From Microbacterium sp. 11MF (GTDB lineage: Bacteria; Actinomycetota; Actinomycetes; Actinomycetales; Microbacteriaceae), in NCBI RefSeq assembly GCF_000383475.1, contig NZ_KB911460.1, positions 124,001-188,000 of the forward strand: 64,000 bases of DNA, given 5' to 3'. The notes under the pieces were generated by a model, which saw nothing but the letters and a program-made list of their open reading frames with translations, had not been told where the DNA came from and did no database searches. This document shows positions 27,364-33,652 of this stretch, one piece after another. Both the position numbers and the translations under genes were made by a program. Position 1 is the first letter of the stretch. Each line of letters begins with the position of its first letter.

Positions 27364-28599
27364 GTGACGTCCTCCGATCTCATCGCCGTGCGACGGGGTC
27401 GGATCCTCGCCCTCGTCGGCATCGTCCTGCTCGCGTTCTCGCTACGGTCGGCGGTCGCGTCGCTGTCGCCCCTGTTCGATGCGATCGGCGAGGACTTCGA
27501 CCTTCCCGCCGCCGTCCTCGGTCTCATCGGCACCGTGCCGCCGCTCTGCTTCGCGGTGTTCGGTCTACTCGCCTCGGGGTTTGAACGCCGTTTCGGCTTG
27601 GAGCGCACGACCCTCGTCGCGCTCGGGGTCGTCGGACTCGGGCTCGTCGCCCGGGCCGCAGCGATCGACGCGTCCGGGCTGCTCCTCGGGTCGGCCCTGA
27701 TCTTCGCCGGCGTCGGTGTCGGCAACGTCCTCGTGCCCGCGCTCGTGAAGAAGTACTTCGCCGACCGCATCGGCCTGCTCACGACCGTCTACACGACGAC
27801 CATGGCTCTCTCGACCTTCCTGCCCCCGCTGATCGCGGTGCCCATCGCGGATGCCGCGGGCTGGCGCTTCTCGCTCGGGCTCTGGGCAGTCTTCGCCCTC
27901 GCCGGCCTGGCGCCGTGGATCGTGCTGGCACTGCAGGCCCGGCGGCTCGCGGCGGCCGCCGACATCGACCTCGCGCCGGTCAGCACCCGTGTCTTCGGGA
28001 GGATGTGGCGTCTCCCCACCGCGTGGGCGCTCGCCACCACGTTCTTCGCATCGAGCGCTGTCGCCTACACGTCCTTCGCGTGGCTGCCCAAGATCCTCGT
28101 CGACACGGCGGGGGTCACCCCGCAGGTCGCCGGCGTCCTGCTGTCGCTGTTCGCACTGATCGGTCTGCCGGCGTCGCTCGTCGTGCCGGCGCTCGTCGCA
28201 CGCCGCGACATCGTGCTGCCGCTGTTCGTCATCGCGTTGGCGTGCGGGGTGCTCGGCGCGGGCGGGCTGCTGGTGGCCCCGGCATCCGCCCCCTGGTTGT
28301 GGGTGTCGCTGCTGGGCACGCTGCCGCTGCTGTTCCCGCTGGTGCTGACCTCGGTGGGTCTTCGCACGCGCACGCACGATGCGACCGTCGCGCTCAGCGC
28401 ATTCGCGCAGAGCCTCGGCTACGGCGTGACGATGTTCATCCCGCTGAGCATCGGGCTGCTGCACGACGCAAGCGGGTCATGGACGGCGCCCCTCGTCATC
28501 CTCATCGTGATCTCGCTGCTCGCACTCCCGGCCGGCGTCGTGATCGCGCGACGGAAGACGGTCGAACAGGAGTGGGAACAGCGCCACGGATCGTGGTGA
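27364..28599 (+). CDS. MFS transporter (CynX/NimT-like)
   Basis: 411 residues with about 12 membrane helices. The first helix starts at ILALVGIVLLAFSLRSAVASL, and SLSPLFDAIGEDFDLP resembles the CynX/NimT family (cyanate or nitroimidazole-type transporters). The substrate is unknown. The start GTG is 6 nt after TAGGCT (27352-27357) with no ribosome binding site, so it has its own promoter although it is only 18 bp from purF. The C-terminal tail is charged (RRKTVEQEWEQRHG). Confidence 0.82.
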   Translation: MTSSDLIAVRRGRILALVGIVLLAFSLRSAVASLSPLFDAIGEDFDLPAAVLGLIGTVPPLCFAVFGLLASGFERRFGLERTTLVALGVVGLGLVARAAAIDASGLLLGSALIFAGVGVGNVLVPALVKKYFADRIGLLTTVYTTTMALSTFLPPLIAVPIADAAGWRFSLGLWAVFALAGLAPWIVLALQARRLAAAADIDLAPVSTRVFGRMWRLPTAWALATTFFASSAVAYTSFAWLPKILVDTAGVTPQVAGVLLSLFALIGLPASLVVPALVARRDIVLPLFVIALACGVLGAGGLLVAPASAPWLWVSLLGTLPLLFPLVLTSVGLRTRTHDATVALSAFAQSLGYGVTMFIPLSIGLLHDASGSWTAPLVILIVISLLALPAGVVIARRKTVEQEWEQRHGSW

Positions 28600-28614
28600 G
28601 TACGACCGGGGAGG

Positions 28615-28824
28615 TCAGGCCTTCTCGAGCGACGGGGAGGAGGACTCGGACTCGTCGTCCTCGTCATCCTCATCGGCGTACTGATCGGCCCACTTGTCCT
28701 CGTACTGCTCGTCACCAGGCGCGCCGAGCTCCCGCTCGAGCGCGTTGATGTTCAAGCTGTAGGTGTCGTACTTCAGCTCACGGGCGATCTTGGTGTTCTT
28801 CGCCTTTTGACGGCCACGCCCCAT
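28615..28824 (-). CDS. DUF3073 domain-containing protein
   Basis: 69 residues. MGRGRQKAKNTKIARELKY is the highly conserved DUF3073 start, and the C-terminus is very acidic (runs of Asp/Glu and Ser). DUF3073 proteins are small actinobacterial proteins, commonly close to purM/purF as here; their role is unknown, although the basic head and acidic tail suggest nucleic-acid or ribosome contact. A GAGGGGG ribosome binding site lies 7 nt before the ATG, which excludes the longer upstream frame. Confidence 0.92.
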   Translation of the reverse strand: MGRGRQKAKNTKIARELKYDTYSLNINALERELGAPGDEQYEDKWADQYADEDDEDDESESSSPSLEKA

Positions 28825-28970
28825 GCGTAACCCCCTCATTTCACGAGTGCGGGCTTGGTCCGGCAGCCCGACGCAGTCACAGTCCGGCAGAGGCCGGGAA
28901 GAGTAGCATTCAGGGTACCACGGAGCGTTCCCACCGCCCTCGCGGGCGGCGAGCAGGAAGGTGATCTGCC

Positions 28971-29531
28971 ATGTCCGATGCCACATCGCAGCCGACCGCC
29001 CGTCGCCCTCATCGGCCCGTCATCGTGGGGATCGTGCCGCGGCAACCGTCCCGGGTGCTGCGCGAGGCCGCCCACTACGCCCGGCTGCACGGGGCGTCGT
29101 TGCTCGTCGTCCACGTCGATGTCACCCGATTCGTCTCCTACGAGGACCCCGACGGGTACGTCCACACCGCGCCCATCAACTTGGACGCGATCCCCGGCGA
29201 GGCGCTCGAGTCCCAGCTCCGCGACGAGGCGGCCCGTGCGCTCGAGGGCGTCGACGTCGCGTGGCAGCTCGAGATGCTCGCCGGGGACCCGGCGTTGGCG
29301 ATGAAGGATCTCGCCGACCGCACCGAGGCGCGACTGATCGTCGTGGGCACCCGCAAGCGCGGGATCGGCGACTCGATCCGCGAGTTCTTCACCGGATCGG
29401 TCGCTGCACGGCTGGCTCACCGTCAGCCCCGACCGGTCCTCGTCGTCCCCACCGGCGAACCGGTGAAAGACGACGAGGACCCGTGGCGCGACCGGCAGTC
29501 CTGGCCCGAGGAGCTCTGGCCCGGGGCCTGA
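28971..29531 (+). CDS. Universal stress protein family protein
   Basis: 186 residues, one Usp domain. The N-terminal strand RPVIVGIVPRQPSRVLREAA and the C-terminal ATP-binding pattern VGTRKRGIGDSIREFFTGSV, ending in RPVLVVP, define the family. The ATP-binding glycines are present. A GGAAGGTG ribosome binding site precedes the ATG. Usp proteins accumulate in stationary phase or stress; the exact role is unknown. It runs tail-to-tail into the padR gene with no gap. Confidence 0.9.
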   Translation: MSDATSQPTARRPHRPVIVGIVPRQPSRVLREAAHYARLHGASLLVVHVDVTRFVSYEDPDGYVHTAPINLDAIPGEALESQLRDEAARALEGVDVAWQLEMLAGDPALAMKDLADRTEARLIVVGTRKRGIGDSIREFFTGSVAARLAHRQPRPVLVVPTGEPVKDDEDPWRDRQSWPEELWPGA

Positions 29532-30134
29532 TCAGCCCCGCGTCGCCCGACGGACGGCCTCGGCCGCGTCGTCGAGAGCGACCTTGAGGTCGTCGATGAC
29601 GGATGCCGCGAGGTCGCCGCCCCGCGCGACGTGACTGCGGAGGTCGGCGCGCAGCTCGGCACGGAACTCCGCCAGCAGCTCGTCGGCGCGGCGCACCTGT
29701 TCACGGGCGGCCGAGCGCGGGTCCGCCGCCGCGGGTTGCGTCGGGGAGGACGAGGGCTGGGATGCCGCGGCGAGATCGGCCTGCAGGCTGCGCATGGCCT
29801 CGCGGACACCGGCACGCACCTCATCGGCGATGAGGCGCACGCTGTCGGCGAGACCCGCTTCGATTCCGGCGAGATCACCCGAACGGGCCGAGACTTCGGC
29901 GCGACCGGCATCCGTGATCTCGTAGACGGTCTTGCGGCCGTCCACCGTCTTCGTGACGAGCCCCTCCTCTTCGAGCTTCGAGAGGCGCGGGTAGACGGTG
30001 CCGGCGCTCGGTGTGTAGGTGCCACCGGTGCGGTCCGACAGCGCCTGCATGAGGTCGTAGCCGTGTCGAGGCGCCTCGTCGAGCAGGCTCAGCAGGTAGA
30101 GGCGCAGATCACCGTGCGAGAAGACGGCGGGCAT
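29532..30134 (-). CDS. PadR family transcriptional regulator
   Basis: 200 residues. The winged helix (DLRLYLLSLLDEAPRHGYDLMQ, then PSAGTVYPRLSKLEEEGLV) is classic PadR. The C-terminal half is long, helical and rich in Ala/Arg/Glu, probably coiled coil, with a Ser/Pro/Thr linker in between. It starts 1 nt after the DUF4097 gene, so they are one operon. The paired GATATATC boxes in front of that operon are the likely autoregulatory sites. Confidence 0.9.
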   Translation of the reverse strand: MPAVFSHGDLRLYLLSLLDEAPRHGYDLMQALSDRTGGTYTPSAGTVYPRLSKLEEEGLVTKTVDGRKTVYEITDAGRAEVSARSGDLAGIEAGLADSVRLIADEVRAGVREAMRSLQADLAAASQPSSSPTQPAAADPRSAAREQVRRADELLAEFRAELRADLRSHVARGGDLAASVIDDLKVALDDAAEAVRRATRG

Positions 30135-30135
30135 G

Positions 30136-30987
30136 TCAGTACTCCTCGGCGACGGGCGCGTCGTCGGAGATCGCGGCGGCGACCCGACGGATGACGGTGA
30201 CGTCGCCCGACACCGTGTTGGCGCGCACCTCGGCGAACGAGCCGCTGAGCTCGCCGACGGTTCCGGTGTAGTTCGAGCCGATCCCGCTCTGCGAGCGGTC
30301 GATGCCGTCGACGTGGAGCTTCCCGCTGACGGTGCGGAGTGTGTACTTCGCGGCCACGGCCTCGTCGAGGCGCAGAGTCGCGGCTCCGCTCACGGTGTTG
30401 AACGACACGTTCTGGGTGGGGCCGCTGGAGTCGATCAGGACGGCTCCGCTGACCGTGTCGGCGAAGGCGGTGCGGATCGTGCCGACCGCGGTGACGGCGC
30501 CCGAGACGGCATTGGCGTTGAGCGTCCCGGTGAGACCGCGCATCTGCACGTCCCCCGAGACGGAGTTCGCCGTCACGTCGCCGGTGAGACCGTCGACGAT
30601 GATGTCGCCCGAGACGGTGTTCAGCTTCGCGTCGGAGGCGAGTCCTGCGACGAGCGCGCTTGCGCTCACGACACCGAGGGTGAGGGCGATGTCCCGGGGG
30701 ACCGCGATGCTGATCTCGGCCTGGGGGCCGCCGCTGCCGAAGTTGCGGAAGGACGTGAGGAAGTTGTCCCAGCGCAGCTGCGCGTGGTCGATCTCGATCG
30801 CGCCGTCCTGAGCCTCGATGCGCAGTTCCTTCTGCGTGACCGAGTGCACCTCGATGCGGACGCCCGGTTCGTCATGGGCGACGACGTCGATCTGACCGCC
30901 GACGAGTCCCACTTTGAGTCGACGGATGCCGTCGAGGTCGATGATGCGGGTCTCCCCGGGCTGGACCAGCCACTTCTCGAGAGTCAT
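30136..30987 (-). CDS. DUF4097 family beta-solenoid protein
   Basis: 283 residues from ATG 30987, preceded by AGGAGA at good spacing. The central and C-terminal parts repeat short strand units of the type TVSGDI, SVSGDV, AVSGAV, TVSGAV, TVSGKL and TVSGDV, roughly every 20-22 residues, forming the beta-solenoid of the DUF4097 (adhesin-like) family. There is no signal peptide, so it is probably cytoplasmic or membrane-associated. In many Gram-positives such proteins sit with PadR regulators in envelope-stress modules; here the PadR gene is the next gene. Function beyond that is unknown. Confidence 0.88.
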   Translation of the reverse strand: MTLEKWLVQPGETRIIDLDGIRRLKVGLVGGQIDVVAHDEPGVRIEVHSVTQKELRIEAQDGAIEIDHAQLRWDNFLTSFRNFGSGGPQAEISIAVPRDIALTLGVVSASALVAGLASDAKLNTVSGDIIVDGLTGDVTANSVSGDVQMRGLTGTLNANAVSGAVTAVGTIRTAFADTVSGAVLIDSSGPTQNVSFNTVSGAATLRLDEAVAAKYTLRTVSGKLHVDGIDRSQSGIGSNYTGTVGELSGSFAEVRANTVSGDVTVIRRVAAAISDDAPVAEEY

Positions 30988-31015
30988 GTTGTCTCCTGCG
31001 GATGAGCGCGAATCA

Positions 31016-31054
31016 AGATATATCGCGTTGGAAGGACGATAACACGATATATCT
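31016..31054. promoter_or_regulatory. Paired GATATATC boxes upstream of the DUF4097-padR operon
   Basis: AGATATATCG (31016-31025) and CGATATATCT (31045-31054) are perfect 10-bp inverted repeats separated by 19 bp, and each contains the self-complementary octamer GATATATC. The octamers start 29 bp apart. They lie in the gap between the DUF4097 and MerR starts, in an AT-rich island within GC-rich DNA. On the minus strand a TTATCGT-like -10 falls between them. A PadR dimer at each box is the simplest reading. Confidence 0.78.
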
Positions 31055-31085
31055 CGAGTGTCGAGATGGTCGGCGACGTGCGCAC

Positions 31086-31116
31086 TTGACCTTGACGCAG
31101 CGTCAACTCTTAACGT
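31086..31116 (+). promoter_or_regulatory. MerR-type promoter with 19-bp spacer and central dyad
   Basis: TTGACC (31086-31091) and TAACGT (31111-31116) are separated by 19 bp, the long spacer used by MerR-family activators. Inside the spacer lies the dyad TTGACGC-A-GCGTCAA (31092-31106) with perfect 7-bp arms. The -10 ends 7 nt before the ATG of the MerR gene, so the transcript should be leaderless and autoregulated. Confidence 0.9.
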
Positions 31117-31123
31117 GATCTCC

Positions 31124-31879
31124 ATGACGCGCGAATGGTCGATCCAGCAGCTCGCCCGGCTCGCCGGGACGACGAGCCGAACGCTCCGTCACTACGACCA
31201 CGTCGGTCTGCTGCCGGCGACGCGGGTCGGCCCGGGCGGCTACCGGTTCTACGACGCTGCCGCCCTGCGTCGACTGCAACGCATCCTGCTGCTGCGCGAG
31301 TGGGGTCTCGGCCTGCCGCGCATCGCCGAGATGCTCGCCGACGACGTCCCCGAGGAGCAGGCGCTGAGCGCCCACCTCGACCTGCTCGAATCCGAGCGGG
31401 ATCGCATCGAGCGGCAGATCGCTGCCGTCGCGTCGACCCTCGACGCGAGAAGAAGAGGAGAGGAACCCATGGCCGAGACCATGTTCGACGGCTTCGATCA
31501 CACCGCCCACCGACAGGAGGTCACCGACCGCTGGGGCGCGGACGCGTACGCACGATCAGACGCCTGGTGGCGCGGGATGCCGTCCGCCGAGAAGAAGCAG
31601 TGGCAGGACGACACGGCGCAGCTCGGCCAGGAATGGGCACGCGCGGCGGAGCGCGGCATCCGTCCCGATTCCGACGAGGCGCAGGAGCTTGCGGGGAGGC
31701 ACGTCGCGTGGCTCCGCACGATTCCGGGGACACCCGCATCCGAGGGTGGAGACGTCCGCGGCTACGTCCTCGGGCTCGCCGACATGTACGTGGCGGACGA
31801 TCGTTTCGCGAAGAACTACGGCGGAGCCGCCGGTGCGACCTTCGTCAGGGAGGCGCTCCGCCATCACGTCGGCGCGTGA
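31124..31879 (+). CDS. MerR family regulator with TipAS effector domain
   Basis: 251 residues. The N-terminal MerR domain (SIQQLARLAGTTSRTLRHYD, then PGGYRFYDAAALRRLQRILL) is followed by a dimerisation coiled coil (residues about 80-110) and a C-terminal TipAS-like antibiotic-recognition domain (WGADAYARSDAWWRGMP). TipAL proteins bind thiopeptides and other drugs and activate their own promoter. The ATG 31124 fits both the domain start and the -10 distance. An 11-bp hairpin follows the stop by 19 nt. The inducer is unknown. Confidence 0.92.
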   Translation: MTREWSIQQLARLAGTTSRTLRHYDHVGLLPATRVGPGGYRFYDAAALRRLQRILLLREWGLGLPRIAEMLADDVPEEQALSAHLDLLESERDRIERQIAAVASTLDARRRGEEPMAETMFDGFDHTAHRQEVTDRWGADAYARSDAWWRGMPSAEKKQWQDDTAQLGQEWARAAERGIRPDSDEAQELAGRHVAWLRTIPGTPASEGGDVRGYVLGLADMYVADDRFAKNYGGAAGATFVREALRHHVGA

Positions 31880-31897
31880 TCGGATGCCGGACGTGAC

Positions 31898-31931
31898 GAG
31901 GCCCCCTCTACCGTGGTCGGGAGGGGGCCTC
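31898..31931. terminator. Rho-independent-like hairpin after the MerR gene
   Basis: GAGGCCCCCTC (31898-31908) pairs perfectly with GAGGGGGCCTC (31921-31931); stem 11 bp, loop 12 nt, no U-tract, as is usual in high-GC actinobacteria. It lies 19 nt after the stop of the MerR gene. Confidence 0.8.
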
Positions 31932-31934
31932 GAA

Positions 31935-31982
31935 GCGCTCCTGGGGGAGAGCGCCGCTGACGCACCTGGGGGAGTGCGTCAG
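31935..31982. other. Two consecutive hairpins with identical 8-nt loops
   Basis: Hairpin A: GCGCTC (31935-31940), loop CTGGGGGA, GAGCGC (31949-31954). Hairpin B: CTGACGCAC (31957-31965), loop CTGGGGGA, GTGCGTCAG (31974-31982). The stems differ completely, the loops are identical. On the minus strand hairpin B starts 4 nt after the stop of a 52-residue membrane protein and can serve as its terminator; the shared loop is not explained by that. Confidence 0.75.
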
Positions 31983-31986
31983 ACGA

Positions 31987-32145
31987 TCAGGCGTTCTTGC
32001 GGAGTACTCGCAGCAAGAATGCGATCAGAGCGATGACACCAACGATGATGGCGACCCACAGCAGGAACTGGAGGCCTTCCGTGATGCCACCCACGATCGC
32101 CAAAACGATGGCGATCACGATGATGATGATGAGTGCGAGGTTCAT
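31987..32145 (-). CDS. Small hydrophobic membrane protein, 52 residues
   Basis: A complete frame from ATG 32145 to TGA 31987-31989. The protein starts MNLALIIIIIVIAIVLAIVG, has a short polar turn (GITEG), a second hydrophobic segment (FLLWVAIIVGVIALIAFLL) and a basic end (RVLRKNA): two membrane helices with a positive cytoplasmic tail. A GAGGGAG ribosome binding site lies upstream. The isoleucine codons are ATC throughout and the frame ends exactly at the hairpins, so I think it is real. It resembles the short DUF-type membrane proteins (YtxH or LPXTG-free stress proteins) of actinobacteria; function unknown. Confidence 0.75.
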   Translation of the reverse strand: MNLALIIIIVIAIVLAIVGGITEGLQFLLWVAIIVGVIALIAFLLRVLRKNA

Positions 32146-32247
32146 TGGAGGCTCCCTCTGTTTGTCTCCGTTGTCCGCCGGGGCGGGGGTGACGCGGGTG
32201 TGCGTCTAGACATTGTTATCAGCGTTCTTTCAGGTGATCACAGGCCC

Positions 32248-32276
32248 TTGACAGGTTGGCCCTGCGGTGACATAAC
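32248..32276 (+). promoter_or_regulatory. Consensus-like promoter for the Rho_N-like / topoisomerase IB operon
   Basis: TTGACA (32248-32253), a 17-bp spacer and CATAAC (32271-32276; TAACGT two bases further is an alternative) give a good housekeeping promoter. The predicted start near 32283 leaves a leader of about 48 nt before the ATG at 32331. The rest of the 32146-32330 gap holds the upstream region of the divergent small membrane protein. Confidence 0.7.
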
Positions 32277-32330
32277 GTGGCCGCACGCGGGCGATCCTTA
32301 CCCGCGATCGACACGTGAGGCGGATGCACC

Positions 32331-32600
32331 ATGCCGGCAGGACGCGGCTCGAACAGCCTGAAAGACCCCGAGCTCTACGAGGAGCTCCGCGCCGACGGTG
32401 CCTCGAAGGAGAAGGCCGCCCGCATCTCCAACGCGGCGGCCCGCGACGGCCGGAAGGCGGTCGGGAAGCGCGGCGGCGCAGCCGGCGACTACGAGGACTG
32501 GACGGTGGCCGACCTTCGTGGACGAGCGAAGGAGCTCGGCCTCAGCGGGTATTCCCGGGCGCGCAAGGCCGACCTCATCGACATGCTCCGATCGCACTGA
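32331..32600 (+). CDS. Small basic protein with Rho_N/SAP-like domain
   Basis: 89 residues. The N-terminal part (NSLKDPELYEELRADGASKE, then KAARISNAAARDG) is conserved in actinobacterial DUF7218-type proteins. The C-terminal part WTVADLRGRAKELGLSGYSR followed by ARKADLIDMLR is a Rho N-terminal/SAP-like helix-extended-loop-helix motif that usually binds nucleic acid. The stop lies 1 nt before the GTG of topoisomerase IB, so they are co-translated. A nucleoid or DNA-repair role next to the topoisomerase is an inference. Confidence 0.85.
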   Translation: MPAGRGSNSLKDPELYEELRADGASKEKAARISNAAARDGRKAVGKRGGAAGDYEDWTVADLRGRAKELGLSGYSRARKADLIDMLRSH

Positions 32601-32601
32601 C

Positions 32602-33564
32602 GTGCCTCGCCTGAAGCGGGTGCGTCCCGGTGTCGACCTCGGCTACCGCCGACTGCGTTCGGGCACCGGGTTCCGATACCTGGATGCCGACGGCAATCCC
32701 CTCCCGAAGGAGGAGGCCGAACGCGTCCGCGCCCTCGTGCTGCCGCCGGCCTGGCAGGACGTGTGGATCTGCGCCGACGCGAACGGCCACGTGCAGGCGA
32801 CCGGCGTCGACGAGGCGGGGCGGGTGCAGTACCGCTACCACCCGCAGTGGACCGCGGGTCGGGACAAGGGCAAATACGCGCGCGCGCTGCAGCTCGCCGA
32901 GGCTCTGCCGCGAGCGCGCGGCCGGGTGACGACATCGCTCCGCCGGGAGGACATCGATCAGGAGCGTGTGCTCGCCGCCGCGTTCCGGCTTCTCGACCTC
33001 GCCGCGCCGCGCGTGGGCGCCGAGCGCTACCTCGTGAAGCACGGCAGCCGGGGACTCACGACCCTCCTGCGCCGGGACGCCGTCGTCGACGGAACTGTGG
33101 TCGCCCTCCGCTTCCCCGGCAAGAGCGGTCAGCGACAGGAGATGGAGGTCGACGATGTCGACCTCGCAGCGGCCGTCGAACTGCTCGTGGGCGGACGGCC
33201 CGCCTCGCCGCTGCTCGCCCATCTGCGCGGGCGACGGCGCGTCGCTCTCAGCCCTCGCGACGTCAATCTCTACGTCCGATCCATGACCGGCGGAACCTTC
33301 ACGGCGAAGGACTTCCGGACGCTCCGCGGGACGATCACCGCGGCCGACGCCCTCGCGCGGATCGGCCCCACGACGAAGAAGAGTGAACTCGCGCGCGCCG
33401 AGGTGCTCGCGGTGAAGGTGACCGCCGAGGCGCTCGGCAACACCCCGTCGGTCGCCCGCAGCTCGTACATCGACCCGCGCGTGTTCGACCGGTACCGTCG
33501 CGGCATCCTCCTCGACACCTCGGTGTCGCCCGAATCCGCCATCCGGACGCTCATCCTGTCCTGA
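32602..33564 (+). CDS. DNA topoisomerase IB (poxvirus/bacterial type)
   Basis: 320 residues, the size of the minimal bacterial type IB topoisomerases. It relaxes supercoils through a 3'-phosphotyrosyl link. The nucleophile Tyr289 lies in SSYIDPRVF after GNTPSVAR, and the catalytic core includes SRGLTTLLRR and FTAKDFRTLRGT. The N-terminal GFRYLDADG, ALVLPPAW and YRYHPQW are family features. GTG 32602 is 1 nt after the previous stop. The frame upstream of this GTG is a shadow. Pairing with a Rho_N/SAP-like protein suggests joint action on DNA. Confidence 0.93.
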   Translation: MPRLKRVRPGVDLGYRRLRSGTGFRYLDADGNPLPKEEAERVRALVLPPAWQDVWICADANGHVQATGVDEAGRVQYRYHPQWTAGRDKGKYARALQLAEALPRARGRVTTSLRREDIDQERVLAAAFRLLDLAAPRVGAERYLVKHGSRGLTTLLRRDAVVDGTVVALRFPGKSGQRQEMEVDDVDLAAAVELLVGGRPASPLLAHLRGRRRVALSPRDVNLYVRSMTGGTFTAKDFRTLRGTITAADALARIGPTTKKSELARAEVLAVKVTAEALGNTPSVARSSYIDPRVFDRYRRGILLDTSVSPESAIRTLILS

Positions 33565-33652
33565 CACGCCCTCCCAGCCTCGGGCCCTGCGGCGCGTGGG
33601 ATACTTGCGCGCATCCCCGCACCGCCCCCTGCACTGTGGAAATGGGCCTTCG

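Noticed and set aside
31898..31982. tRNA or structured RNA gene
   Set aside because: Three simple hairpins in a row do not form a cloverleaf and lack tRNA sequence blocks; better read as terminator and unexplained hairpins.
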